A stretch of 64,000 nucleotides of DNA, taken from NCBI GenBank assembly GCA_963555705.1, contig OY743174.1:59604234-59668233 (forward strand). The letters are read 5' to 3'. This document shows, piece by piece, positions 1 through 10,468 of the stretch. The notes under the pieces are model-generated. The model was not told the origin of the DNA and did no database searches. It saw nothing but the letters and a program-made list of their open reading frames with translations. The position numbers and the translations under genes were made by a program. The first letter of the stretch is position 1. Each line of letters opens with the position of its first letter. This stretch comes from Ligustrum vulgare. Its lineage: Eukaryota; Streptophyta; Magnoliopsida; Lamiales; Oleaceae.

Positions 1-140
1 TAAACATAACAAACATAATATTTATTTATTTTAAAATCAGGTGTTAACTAGCTAATTAATTAATATAATATTATAATAATTATCATTTATTTATATATTA
101 AATTAAAACTTATATATAATACTAAATAATAAAATCAAAA
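1..140. other. AT-rich non-coding edge
   Basis: Very AT-rich sequence with runs of TTAATTAAT and TATAAT. No coding frame, no RNA gene and no recognisable element end is visible before the C-rich array starts. Confidence 0.6.
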
Positions 141-1425
141 CAATATCTAATCCAATATCACTCCATCCCACCCAGACTCAACCCCACACTCACCCCACCC
201 CACTGCAGAAACCCACCCACCCTCGACCCCACTTCACCTCAAAAAATGACTTTTTTTCCTTCTACTTTTCCATACTCACCCCCACACGGGACACCATCTT
301 ACCCACCCACCCCACCCCCGCTCCTCCTCAACCCAACCCAACCCAACCCCACCACATAACAAGAATGGTTTTACTTCTAGTTTTTTCTCATCTCACCCAC
401 CCCCACCCCACTCCTCCCCACCCACCAGTCCCATCCCACCCCACCCACCCCACCCAACCCCAAAAATAAGTTTTTTTTTTTTAGATGTTTTTCCACCCGA
501 CCCTAACCTACCTTACCCCACCTCACCCAAAATGATTTTTTTTACTACTTTTTCACAACTCGTCCAGTCCATACCCTAACATATCCCGCCACCTACCCCA
601 ACCCTACCCACCCCACCCAAAATTAAATTTTTTTCTTCTAATTTTTTACTCCCCCACCAACCTCGCCCCAGACCCTAACCCAACCCACCTCATCTAAAAT
701 AATTTTTTTCCACTACTTTTCCACGACTCGCCCTGACCCTACCCCGCCACCCATCCCCAACCCCACCCCACCCAAATATGATTTTTTCTTCTATCTTTTC
801 ACACCCCACCCCCACCAACCCCGCCACAATCCACCCCACCCAAAAATGATTTTTCTTCTATTTTTTTTTACACTTCACCTCAACCGCCCATCCTATCCCA
901 CTGCACCCTACCCACATCCAAAAATGATTTTTCTTCTATTTTTTACACCCCACCCAAAAATGAATTTTCTTCTATTTTTTCACACTTCCCCCAACCACCC
1001 CCATCCCACCACACCCCGCCACCCACCATACCTCATTAAAAATTATTTTTCTTCTATTTTTTCACACATCACCCCCAACCACCCCATCTCAACCCACTCT
1101 ACCCCACCCACGCACCCACCCTACCCCACCCACCCACCAACCCAAAAATAATTTTTTTTTCTACTTTTTCAACCTCCAACCCGACCCTACCCACCTACCC
1201 CCACTCCAAAAAATGATTTTTTTCTTCTACTTTTCCCCACCTCGACCCACCCCACCCTACCCCCACTCACGCCAAAAAAATGTTTTTTTTATTCTACTTT
1301 TCCAACCCCGATCTCACCCCACCCACCCACGCACCCCGACCCTACCTCACCACAAAAAATGATCTATTCTACTTTTTCTACCCTCGCCCGACCTCTACCC
1401 TACTATCCCCACCCCCAAAGTCACG
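141..1425. repeat. C-rich degenerate minisatellite
   Basis: Tandem degenerate units alternate a block of CCCACCCCACCC type with a block of AAAAATGATTTTT followed by CTTCTATTTTTTC. About 25 to 30 units of roughly 35-60 bp can be followed. All C runs lie on the plus strand, so the minus strand is extremely G-rich. Small CCCTAACC-like motifs occur inside, but there is no regular telomere repeat. Open frames here (for example 846-1151) are low-complexity Pro/His/Ser translations, not genes. The same unit appears reverse-complemented at 17860-19880. Confidence 0.85.
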
Positions 1426-2180
1426 CAAGTTGACACAAGATCGCAGTTAAGTCACACAAGGTCGCATAGAGTCACAATTACAAATTTAGTTGTAAAATCT
1501 CACCCCTCCAAATTCATAGTTGGTCACACAAGGTCAAAGTTCAGTCACACAACGTCGCAATTTGGTCAAATGAGGTCATAGTTAGGTCACAGTCACAGGA
1601 GGTCACAATTAGGTCAAACGAGGTCATGGTTAGATCACACGAGGCCACAGGTCGATCACATAAAGTCACACTTCGTTCTTACAAAGTCACAGTTCGGTCA
1701 CACATAGTTATATTTGACACAATTGTTGGTCATATCACATCCTCGTCCAATGGTCACACCAAGTCACAGTTGGTCACAATCTATATAATTGATCACGATA
1801 ATCCATAATTGATCACATTTTATTTATTTATTGGTCATAGTCACCTAATAATTGGTCGTAGTCATCAATAATTGATCACAATTTATTTATTGATTGATCA
1901 AAACTTACTTGTTTTCTTGATCACATTCGCATTTATCATAAGTCACGCAAACTCACAATTAGTCAATATTTTGATCACATTTACTTATAATTGATCAAAA
2001 TTATCATATAATTGGTACATATTATTTATTTATTGGTCATAATTTACTCGTTTCCTCAATCACAATTAGTTAACATTTTTGTTAAAATTACCTAATATTT
2101 GGTCACTTTCCGTATCCTTAGTTTTCTTGGTCACATCCCCCATTTCTCATAAGTCACAATTAGTAAATATTTTTGTAGGT
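1425..2180. repeat. GGTCACA/TCACA tandem array
   Basis: Degenerate short-unit array of the type GTCACACAAGGTCACAGTT, about 20-30 bp per unit. It becomes more AT-rich toward 2180, where units read TTGGTCACA and ATTGATCACA. It directly abuts the C-rich array. The same motif occurs at 17185-17840, mostly in the opposite orientation. No coding frame. Confidence 0.8.
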
Positions 2181-2183
2181 ACC

Positions 2184-2447
2184 CGGTCCTCAAGGGCTGC
2201 CGGCCGTCTACTCATGGTCTTTCCACTCCCCCCTGGTCGTCCTGCTCCTCAAGGGCTGGCAGCCTCGTTTCCAGAAATGGTACTAGGGATTCCATGAAGT
2301 TTGTACTTAACTCCTAGGTACAAAGTTCGAATCCCTGAGGAGACAAAAATCCACTTCCTGGAAACGAGGCTGCCAGCCCTTGAGGAGCAGGACGACCAGG
2401 GGGAGTGGAAAGACAATGAGTAGACGGCCGGCAGCCCTTGAGGACCG
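2184..2447. repeat. Long near-perfect inverted repeat (foldback)
   Basis: Left arm 2184-2274 and right arm 2358-2447 are reverse complements of about 90 bp with only a few mismatches, around an 83 bp loop. Each arm itself holds two copies of CCTCAAGGGCTG. The arms are GC-rich in strongly AT-rich surroundings. The loop holds an inner ACTAGGGATTC / GAATCCCTGAG pair and a GTTCGAATCC string that resembles a Pol III B box. No terminal duplication was found. It could be a foldback MITE or a hairpin RNA source. Confidence 0.85.
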
Positions 2448-2921
2448 AGTACGCTACAAAAAAGGCGCCTTTTTTTTGGGAAAATTGTGATTTAATTGGA
2501 ATTTGGAGACTAGATCATATTCTATTTCATGATTGAATTAGGTTATGTTACACATACGTCAGAGATTTAATTTTGGGATTAGATATGAAGATGAAGCTTA
2601 TAGTAGCAAGAAGAAATAATTGAATTTTGTGTGTTTGATATTTAATGATGCCTCAATTTTATGTGTTTGATATTTAATGATGCCTCAATTTTATAGGTGA
2701 AACTTATTGTTGGGCTAAGTCTTGCATTCTTGCTTAATCATATGATTGAGATTTGGATAAAAGGATTTAAAGTTGTGAAAATTACCCCTAACCCTACTTT
2801 TAAAGATTCAAATTCATAAATAAGACCAAACTTAAACAACTTCAAAAATCAGGTCATTATTATAAATTTTAATAATTATTAAATTAAACTAAATTATATT
2901 AAACCCTAATTCTAATTTCAA

Positions 2922-2964
<43 letters not shown>

Positions 2965-3474
2965 CATTTCTCAACGCCTCCAGCACCCCAACCCTCAATT
3001 CAACCCACCGTGCCCCACCCCAATATTGCATCTCTCTCTACGACTCTCAAACCTCACCCTCGTCGTTCAATCGGACTCCAACGACAATAGCGATGGAGGT
3101 TGGAGCAGTTGCTGCTAACAGATCATAGCCACAAGGCCCTGCGATCTGCGCGCGACGACGGGAGCCTATGCAGCAGAAGGGCATAGCAACAGGTGGAGAC
3201 TGTGGTGCGTATCCTCCGTGTGGGCTATGACCTGGCAAATAGGAGGTGTCCATGAGCGATGTTAGTGGCCGTGCGGTGCGACTTTGTGTGGGCGGGCTGT
3301 GGGCTGTAGTTGCAGTCCATTTGCTGTCGCCGATTGTCCGTCTGTTTTTTGTCTTGGCATCCTTCTGCATCTATTTATCATTCTTTTTGTATGGTTGATG
3401 ATGGATGTTGGTGGTGGGTTGCATTAGGTGGCGATCTGTGCGTGCGTTTGAAGAAGATGGTGATGGATAATTTC
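2448..3474. other. Non-coding stretch with (CT)n microsatellite
   Basis: AT-rich DNA up to about 2920, then a pure (CT)n tract at about 2925-2960. It is followed by C-rich sequence to about 3060 and a more GC-balanced segment (3060-3450) without a convincing gene. The minus-strand frame at 3047-3370 has no recognisable domain. Confidence 0.6.
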
Positions 3475-3760
3475 TTGTGACCTTGCAATTATTTCTGACT
3501 TGATAAAATTGTTATTGTGATCTACTATTTTGATAAATTGTGACCCTAAAATTATTTGTGACTTAAGCAATTTACATTTTGTAACCTGAATTTATCTTGT
3601 ATTGTGACCTAGAAATAACTCGGGATTGATTAATTAAAAACTTGTGACCTTGCAATTATTTGTGACTTGATAAAACTGTTATTGTGACCCTAAAATTATT
3701 TGTGACTTAAGCAATTTACATTTTGTAACCTGAATTTATCTTGTATTGTGACCTGAATTT
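3475..3760. repeat. Direct repeat of TGTGACC-rich unit
   Basis: A unit starting with CTTGTGACCTTGCAATTATT and ending near TTGTATTGTGACCT occurs at about 3476-3615 and again, shortened by about 25 bp, at about 3645-3757. The copies are nearly identical. The motif TGTGACC links it to the TCACA arrays at 1425-2180 and 17185-17840. Confidence 0.75.
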
Positions 3761-3949
3761 ATATAATTAATAAAAAAATCTAATTATTTAATTTAGTTAA
3801 ATACATACCTGATTTTTGAAATTTTTTAAGTTATATCTTAAAATTGAAATTGTGTATTATAAACACCTTATATATGTATTTTTCCCTTTAAAGTTTTTAT
3901 TTGGCCAAGTGTATCTCTATAGGGAGTAACTATACTACTTAACAAGTTG

Positions 3950-5280
3950 GCAATAAAGAATAAGTACCCACTGACAGTATTTATGGATTTGATGAACCGA
4001 GTTTTCCAACATTTATTAGACATGTTTTTTTTTTATTGTATTCATGGACGATATTTTGGTTTATCCTAGAGATAGTAAACAATATGAGGAACATTTGGGG
4101 ATTTTGTTGGAGACACTTCGAGATTATGAAAGGGAAATTTTGGTTGACCCATGAACAATGAGGAAATATTATTTTTCAAGTATAAGATGGTTGAGAGTTA
4201 TTGGTTGTTTATTTATGTTGCGGCTTAGGTAAGCATGTTTACTTCAAGAGTGAAATCTTGAACAGAGTATCGATTTGGAGTTAAAAGTTTTGATAATTTT
4301 GGAGATTGTTATTTATAAACATCCTAATTGGTGAAGTGTGCAATCGATTAAGTATCAATGTATATATGGAGTTATATGATCATTTGAGGTATACATAGGA
4401 AATACCAAGTTATATTGTGCAGAAAATGTTGTGGAATTCGGGAGCAGAATCTTAGTTACTTGGGAACAAATTGTTTATTAATATTAGTTGAATTTTGTGA
4501 TACGTTGACGTATATGGGAAGATGTTAGAAATCAAGATGGTGCATAAATGTACTATATGAATAGATTCTCGTATACGAAAAGCTGATGATATTATGCTGA
4601 TTTGTGAATAACATGTTATTAGGCATATTACACGGAAGAATATTCATGTGATTTCTAATGTTACAATTGATTTTGGGTTATTCGTTATAAGAGGTTTGAG
4701 AAGAATGAGGATAGAATTCATAATGATTAATTATTATGGTGTGATATGATTTCTTAAAGAAATAGTAGAGATTAATAAAGAGGTTTCTCTAGTCAAAGTC
4801 CAATGGGGTAGATAATGTAGTGCTGAAACTACTCGAGAAAAGAAAGAAGAAAGAAGTCTGCATTAATACCCAGATATATTTAGATCAAGAAAGTTTAAAA
4901 TTTCGAGGAAGAAATTATTTTAAGTGGAGAAGGTTGTAGCGATCGACAAATTTTCAAACTTAAAAGACTTGTTTTACCAAACTTGTCGCTACGACTCTCC
5001 AACCTTAACGATTATTATTCAAAATCAGCGCTCTCGCCTAGTCATATTAGTTATTTTAAGATTTTAAAAAAAGAAATTTAAATTCGTCTAAATCTTTAAG
5101 TCCAAATTTCGACTTTAAACTTGTCCCAGTTTCATTCTTTATTTTAAAGTTCAATGGGGTAGACATGGTAGTGATGAAGTTACCTGGTTTAAGAAAGAAG
5201 AAATTTTGATCAAGTATTCAATTATTTTAAATCAAGAAAGTTTAAATTTCGAGGACGAAATTATTTTAAGGTGGTAGGGT
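3950..5280 (+). mobile_element. Decayed Ty3/gypsy (chromovirus-type) pol remnant
   Basis: Around 3965-4125 the plus strand still reads a reverse-transcriptase stretch with an FMDLMNRVFQ-like block and an FMDD-like catalytic motif followed by EEHLGILLETLRD. Stops and frameshifts break it everywhere. At 4795-4930 and again at 5150-5270 there are two copies of the pol C-terminal end. Each is followed by the hallmark TTTCGAGGACGAAATT junction and a TGTAGCGACC LTR start, so the pol/LTR junction is tandemly duplicated with a period of about 350 bp. Tekay-like affiliation is inferred from this junction. Dead element. Confidence 0.7.
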
Positions 5281-6694
5281 TGTAGCGACCCAGAATTTTC
5301 GTGACTAATTTTGAATAAATATTTTTATTTTTAAAAGATGTGTCGCTACGACTTTGACCAATTTATTTTAAACACATCTTCGTTTAGCCATTTTAAGTGA
5401 AACTAAAATCATTTAAAAATGTTAGTCCAATTCCGATTTCAATTTAAAAATGTCCCAATGTCATTATCTATTTTACGTTCAAACTTTCAATTCTAGCAAA
5501 ATCTCAAATTATTTCATAGTTCAAAATTTTCAATTCTAATATCTTGTCCAGTTTAAACTAATTTAATTTCTCTTTAATCCCAATTTAGAAACGACCATTC
5601 ATCTAGCCATCTGTTCCCTCACATATCTCTTTCCTCTTTACAACAAATTCTTATTTTCCAAAATTTGATCCTCCCCATACGTCCGTACCATTTCTACAAT
5701 CCTTAACTCTCTCCCTCTACTCCCTCAATCAAATTCCATTCTTGCATGTTTCCTATAATCTTTCCCAAGATTTCCTCACCAACTTCCATTTTCATATAAA
5801 GCACATTTCCCCCATTATCTCTACCCAATCCCTCTTAATTATCCATTCAACCTAAATTACAGAATTTAATCAGAGTCAATTCATCTTCTCCAATCCCACA
5901 ATCGTCTCCCAGAAATCTTCACACGTCTCCCTCAATTTTGTACATTTCCAATTGCCACATTTTACCCAAAATAAACCAAACACTTAGCCACATCATATAG
6001 TCCCCTAGTCCATCACCATTTCCAAGCAACACACGACACTGTCAATTCACCAAATTCCACCACCGATCCTCACCTGTAACCTCCGATCAACCAAGCATCA
6101 CCACTACCTTTCACCATCAGAAACACCATCACCAAATTCACCGCCACCCACAATTGGCCATGGCACATTCAAGAACTAAACTACCAAATGCCACTACCAA
6201 GTTGCCAAGTCTCCATCCATCAAACTACCAAACCGAACATCACAACTGCCCATCACCAAACTGAACATCACCGCAGTCTGTAACACCAGCGACACCAAAA
6301 TTCTGACCATCTGCATCACTCAAACCAGACTCCAAGCACACACCAAAATCGCACCACCACTACCTTAACCTTAACCTCCAACCGATGCCCCCCCTTGTCG
6401 AACCCCAATTCCACAATGAACTCCACCACAATCTCTGCCCCAATTTGAAGATCAACCAAATCGAACCTAAAATCCAGAATCAAAGAAAGCCCAAACACTT
6501 ACCTCCACCGCCGGCATGTTCGACTGGAGTTTCGCCGGAAATCCTTCAAAATTCAAGCCGCGGTCAACTCGGTTTCTTCGCACCAAAATCCACCTAAACT
6601 ACAGCCCCACGCATACAAACTACCCCTCCCGCCACCTCACGCCGTCGGCGGACTGAACCAGTTGGGATGGAGCCTCGTCGCTCCCTTTCTCACG

Positions 6695-6741
<47 letters not shown>

Positions 6742-7000
6742 ATTTGAAAACAAGAGGAGAGTTTTTTGTTATTTAAATTTTGGGGAATACCTACAAATAA
6801 CCTCGTTAACTATAATATTTAGAGAAATGAACTTTGAAATCATAACATTTGAAAAATAGCCTTTGACTATTCAAACCTCCTAAAATGCCCCCATGCATAG
6901 AATTTACAATATAAGCCCTTTAAAGTATAGAAAAATTCATTTAAGTCCTTAGATAATTTTGTTTATATAATTTTAATAGATTTTTGTTCGCTCATAGTAG
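5281..7000 (+). mobile_element. Ty3/gypsy LTR, left part (split by pararetrovirus)
   Basis: The LTR starts at the TGTAGCGACCC after the GACGAAATT pol-end junction. It continues through a C/T-rich and then CACC-rich segment (5600-6660) and a (CT)n run. Near 6900-7000 it passes into AT-rich text. The matching right part, with a typical GGGGCGTTATA end, lies at 15780-17179 beyond the viral insert. Together they would give an LTR of about 3.1 kb. No real gene was found; short frames at 6316-6859 are spurious. Confidence 0.55.
6695..6739. repeat. (CT)n microsatellite
   Basis: An uninterrupted CT dinucleotide run of about 45 bp inside the LTR-like region. Confidence 0.95.
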
Positions 7001-7012
7001 CACCCCGTCAAT

Positions 7013-7023
7013 TGGTATCAGAG
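7013..7023 (+). other. Primer binding site (initiator tRNA-Met type)
   Basis: TGGTATCAGAG matches the 3' end complement of plant initiator tRNA-Met, the primer used by plant pararetroviruses and many plant LTR elements. Only the first 11 bases match. It lies about 90 bp before the first small ORF and close to the left end of the viral insert. Confidence 0.7.
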
Positions 7024-7103
7024 ATATATGGCTGATCTAAAAGATAAATATTATATGAATAAATAAAAATAAATATATTATATATACATCAAGATTTATA
7101 ATT

Positions 7104-7310
7104 ATGCATACATTAATATTACCCGATAATTATAAAATAGAAATCTTGAACACTTTAAAAGATTTGGATAAAGATATAAGAAGAGAAATATATGATCTAA
7201 TAAATTTCGGTATAATAAAAGAAGATTTTATCATAAACGAAATATTAGATTTAATCCACAAAGATATACTAGAAGAATTATATAAAGATTATAGAAATGG
7301 ATTATCATAG
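7104..7310 (+). CDS. Small viral ORF 1, unknown function
   Basis: 68-residue open frame rich in Ile, Leu, Asp and Lys, predicted mostly helical, with no recognised domain. It is intact from ATG to TAG. Its end overlaps the start of the next ORF by 14 bases (next ATG at 7297), the compact arrangement expected of a polycistronic pararetrovirus. I do not recognise the protein. Given the decay of neighbouring frames it is unlikely to be functional now. Confidence 0.5.
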   Translation: MHTLILPDNYKIEILNTLKDLDKDIRREIYDLINFGIIKEDFIINEILDLIHKDILEELYKDYRNGLS

Positions 7311-7722
7311 AGGAGAACCTTTATTAATCAAATACCCAGATATAAAAACAAATGAAAAATTAGATTCAATAATAGAACAATGAGGAAATCTATTAGATCA
7401 AATGATAGAAGAAAGAAATATAAAAAGAAAAGGATTTTTAAGATTAAAAACATTAGAAAGTAAAAGAAAATATTTTAATACAATTCTAAAACAATTACCT
7501 AATATACTTATAATCATAGATAACAAAGAAAAAATCAATATGGAAAAATATGAGATAACTGGAGAAATAAAATATTACATAAAATATTATAGAGCACAAC
7601 AGAAAAAATCAATGTTAAGATCGATTGAAGAATTTTGTGAATATAATATAATGATATGTAAAGAAGTAAAATATGATACAGAACTAAGATTAGAAGTTGA
7701 TCATATTAGGGGAAGGATTTAA
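7297..7722 (+). pseudogene. Small viral ORF 2 (disrupted), unknown function
   Basis: Starts at ATG 7297 and runs in one frame to TAA 7720-7722 (about 141 codons), with one in-frame TGA at 7381. Charged and Lys/Ile-rich, with no recognised motif. Its stop overlaps the ATG of the next ORF (TAATG), again a polycistronic layout. Function unknown. Confidence 0.5.
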
Positions 7723-8298
7723 TGACGGAATTTCCATAAATAAAATTTGAAAAACAAATAATAGAAAATATTAATCTACCAGTAGGATCTTACCAAATAA
7801 AATGAGCTAATACAACTATGTTTCAACCATTAAGCTCATGGGGAGAATCCGATAGATTTCTTAATATACAATTAAATTGGATAAGTGCCTTTTTATGGCA
7901 AACATATAAAAACATAAATTTACAAGATAAATTAGTTATTGAAGAATTACAACAATTAAATATACATGACATGAATGTCAAAGAGAAATTACAAAATATT
8001 CAAATTAAACTAACAATACAATTTAAATAATTAAAAGAAATGATAGCAGAAGTTAAAAACATAGATGAAGAAATCTTAAAAGAATTCCAAAGAAAATCAG
8101 GAGAATTAATTAATCAAGATAAAATTGGGATAATTATAGAAAAAACAGATAAATTAAATGAGAAAATAAGAATGAGTGAAAATGAAAAAAATCATATCAA
8201 TAGAAGAAAGAATAAAAAAGATAGAAATAAAAATAGATGATATGTATGACAGACTATTTAAGGTACAAAAAACTCAAACTATTAAATCAAGAGTATAA
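7722..8298 (+). pseudogene. Viral ORF 3 (disrupted), coiled-coil-rich protein
   Basis: Frame from ATG 7722 with in-frame stops at 7737 (TAA), 7803 (TGA) and about 8031 (TAA), plus a frameshift near 8170-8200. It then reads to TAA 8296-8298. The second half is Lys/Glu/Ile-rich with heptad-like spacing, as in virion-associated or other coiled-coil proteins of caulimovirids. That role is inference only. A new ATG follows two bases after the stop. Confidence 0.45.
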
Positions 8299-8299
8299 A

Positions 8300-8690
8300 A
8301 TGTCAATAAGCGAATATATTGAAAATCTAAAAATATTAATAAAATCATTAATAAGTGATGTTCAAGAAATAAAAAATGAATTAAAAGAAGTAAGAAATGA
8401 TATAAATATACTAAAACTAGAGATTATAGAATTCAAAGAAAATAATAAAAGCAAAGATAAGAAAATAGACAAAAAAATTCATAGAAAAAGAAATACTTAG
8501 AATAGGAAAGAAGCATTTTGAACAAGAAAAAATTATAATAGAAGCAGGAAGTATGGATGATGAATTTAGGAGAAACATATTACCAAAAATATTATAAGAA
8601 GAATTAGAATTACAAAAATCTATTGAAAAAACTTTAGGAAAATTAAAAGCTGAAGAAAAAGTTGAAGAAGAACAAGACAAAAATGAATGA
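8300..8690 (+). pseudogene. Viral ORF 4 (disrupted), coiled coil
   Basis: ATG 8300, then a strongly charged heptad-like segment. A frameshift lies near 8470 and an in-frame TAA near 8596, and the frame ends at TGA 8688-8690. The Ile/Leu/Lys/Glu periodicity suggests a coiled coil. No enzyme motif. The ATG of the following ORF (8683) overlaps its end. Confidence 0.45.
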
Positions 8691-9855
8691 ATAATTAGAT
8701 TTGCTTATAGAAAATTTTGACCAGTTAAGCATAGAAAATTTTAATGAATACCAAGTTTTAGTGAATACTGGAAGAGCACCTAACCCAGCTCCAATACAAA
8801 CTTCCAAACAAGAATTACTAGATCCAGATGAAAGTTACGCACCCTTATATAGTAAACCACACTGACAATATTACGATAGAATCAGAGATAGACAACCACC
8901 TATAGGAAATAAATATAAAGATAGATTTGAACCAAATAATAATTATGATAAACATATTAATCATGGAGGAACAAAATTAGATCTGGATTGTAAAATATAT
9001 ACTAAAAAAGCCTTATTAACTTGGGCAGATTCGATGATACTATTCTTTTTATACAATAAAGATGATACATGGGAAAATACTGATAGAATGATAATTTTTT
9101 TAATAGCATCTTTTGAAAAACATGTTAGAAATCGGTGGGAAGGAATAAGTAGTGATACAAAAGCATTAATAAGAAGAAATGTACAGACAGAACTAATAAA
9201 ATCAGATAGAAAGGAAATAGAAGGTTATGGATTAAATGTAACTTTTGATAATAATTAGTTTAGGAAAATTCAAAAATTATCTTTAGATTTGAAAATAGGA
9301 AAATGGAAAATATTAGATAGAAAATGGAAAAGAGAAAAATTAGCAATAAATGAATACCATAAAATTGAAAGGGCAATAGATGTTAGAACTACCCAATGAA
9401 CACACAAATTAAACATTTTAACAAAAAATACGATTACGGAATTATTAACAAAGATCAATAGAAAACAAAGTGAAAAGATCCAATATGTTTATTTAGCAGG
9501 TATCCAAATAATATTTAAATCCTTGTTTAGAGAAGGATTAGATTCACCTTTAACTGTAAGTTTATATGATGGAAGAATAATAAATTTAAAAGACGGTCAT
9601 TTAGGAACAGTAGAAGAAAATCTAGCATATAAGAAACTAATATTTACATATTATCCAAAATATTGTATATCGTTAAAAGATAGAAACTTTTATGAAGTTT
9701 TAGGACTACATTTCAAATTACATAGGGATGACATAATGGAACCAGGAGATAAAATTATGACTATAGAATACAAAGCATTATACACATTTACTAATTCTAA
9801 TTATGAAAACATTTATTCTAAAAAACCATATATTGAAATTCATAAAGAATGCTAA
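8683..9855 (+). pseudogene. Viral capsid-like and movement-protein ORF (disrupted)
   Basis: One reading frame from ATG 8683 to TAA 9853-9855, broken by TAA 8692, TGA 8863, TAG 9256 and TGA 9397. The first part (to about 9258) contains a Trp-rich segment like the gag/coat core of caulimovirids, but I see no CCHC zinc knuckle. The part from about 9460 to 9855 is clearly a 30K-superfamily movement protein of the caulimovirid type: an IQIIFKSLFREG-like block, then the YDGRI and LGTVEENL blocks. Movement proteins modify plasmodesmata for cell-to-cell spread. The missing zinc knuckle may reflect a deletion between the two parts. Confidence 0.65.
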
Positions 9856-9870
9856 GATTTTGGTAAAGCT

Positions 9871-10468
9871 ATGGAATCAGATAAACAAATAAGTTTAGTT
9901 CCAAGAAACTATGAACTTACTAAAACAAAAAAATAAACCAGAAATCATAGAGTTAAGAGAAGAAGAATACCCTAATAATAACATAACATTTGAAGATGGC
10001 AGATTAATTAGAAGATCAACAAGTTTACCTAATAGAAAACAATTAGGAGAAACTAGTAATACAAGAGAAATAAAACTTAATAGAAATGCTGGAAATATGA
10101 AAATTGAAGGTGAATATTTCAATGGGATAGAACATATAAAAGGATCAAATATATTAATTGACACGGGAGCTAGTGAATGTCATATAGCTTCAAATAGAAA
10201 TAAATGACTAATATCTCATAGAACTGATCCATATAGATATATAAATTTTGATGGACAAGTACATATGACTGAACTTGAAGTAAAAGTACCAATAAAAATA
10301 GGAGGAATAAATCTCTTACTACCATGTCATGTAGATAGTAGTATATTAAATCCTCGTGTATTATTAGGAATGAGCTTTCTAGATGGACTAGAAGATTATA
10401 GTATAAAACGTGAAGGGTTATATATAACTCATAATGGTCAAACTATACTATGCAGAAAAGCTGAATAA
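9871..10468 (+). pseudogene. Viral ORF with first retropepsin-like domain (disrupted)
   Basis: Starts near ATG 9871, shifts frame around 9911 and reads to TAA 10466-10468, with a TGA at 10205. It contains an aspartic-protease signature: Asp of a DTGA motif at 10160-10162, and a hydrophobic LLG motif about 200 bases later at about 10360. It ends directly before the ATG of the polymerase ORF, which has a second protease motif. It may be a real or inactive protease domain. Confidence 0.55.

Noticed and set aside
500..700. CCCTAACC-like strings suggesting interstitial telomere repeats
   Set aside because: Irregular and embedded in the CCCACC minisatellite; no run of CCCTAAA units.
846..1151. 101-aa open frame on the plus strand
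   Set aside because: Pure translation of the C-rich minisatellite (Pro/His/Phe/Ser low complexity).
3047..3370. 107-aa minus frame
   Set aside because: No recognisable domain; sits in a repeat-bordered segment without splice or promoter context.
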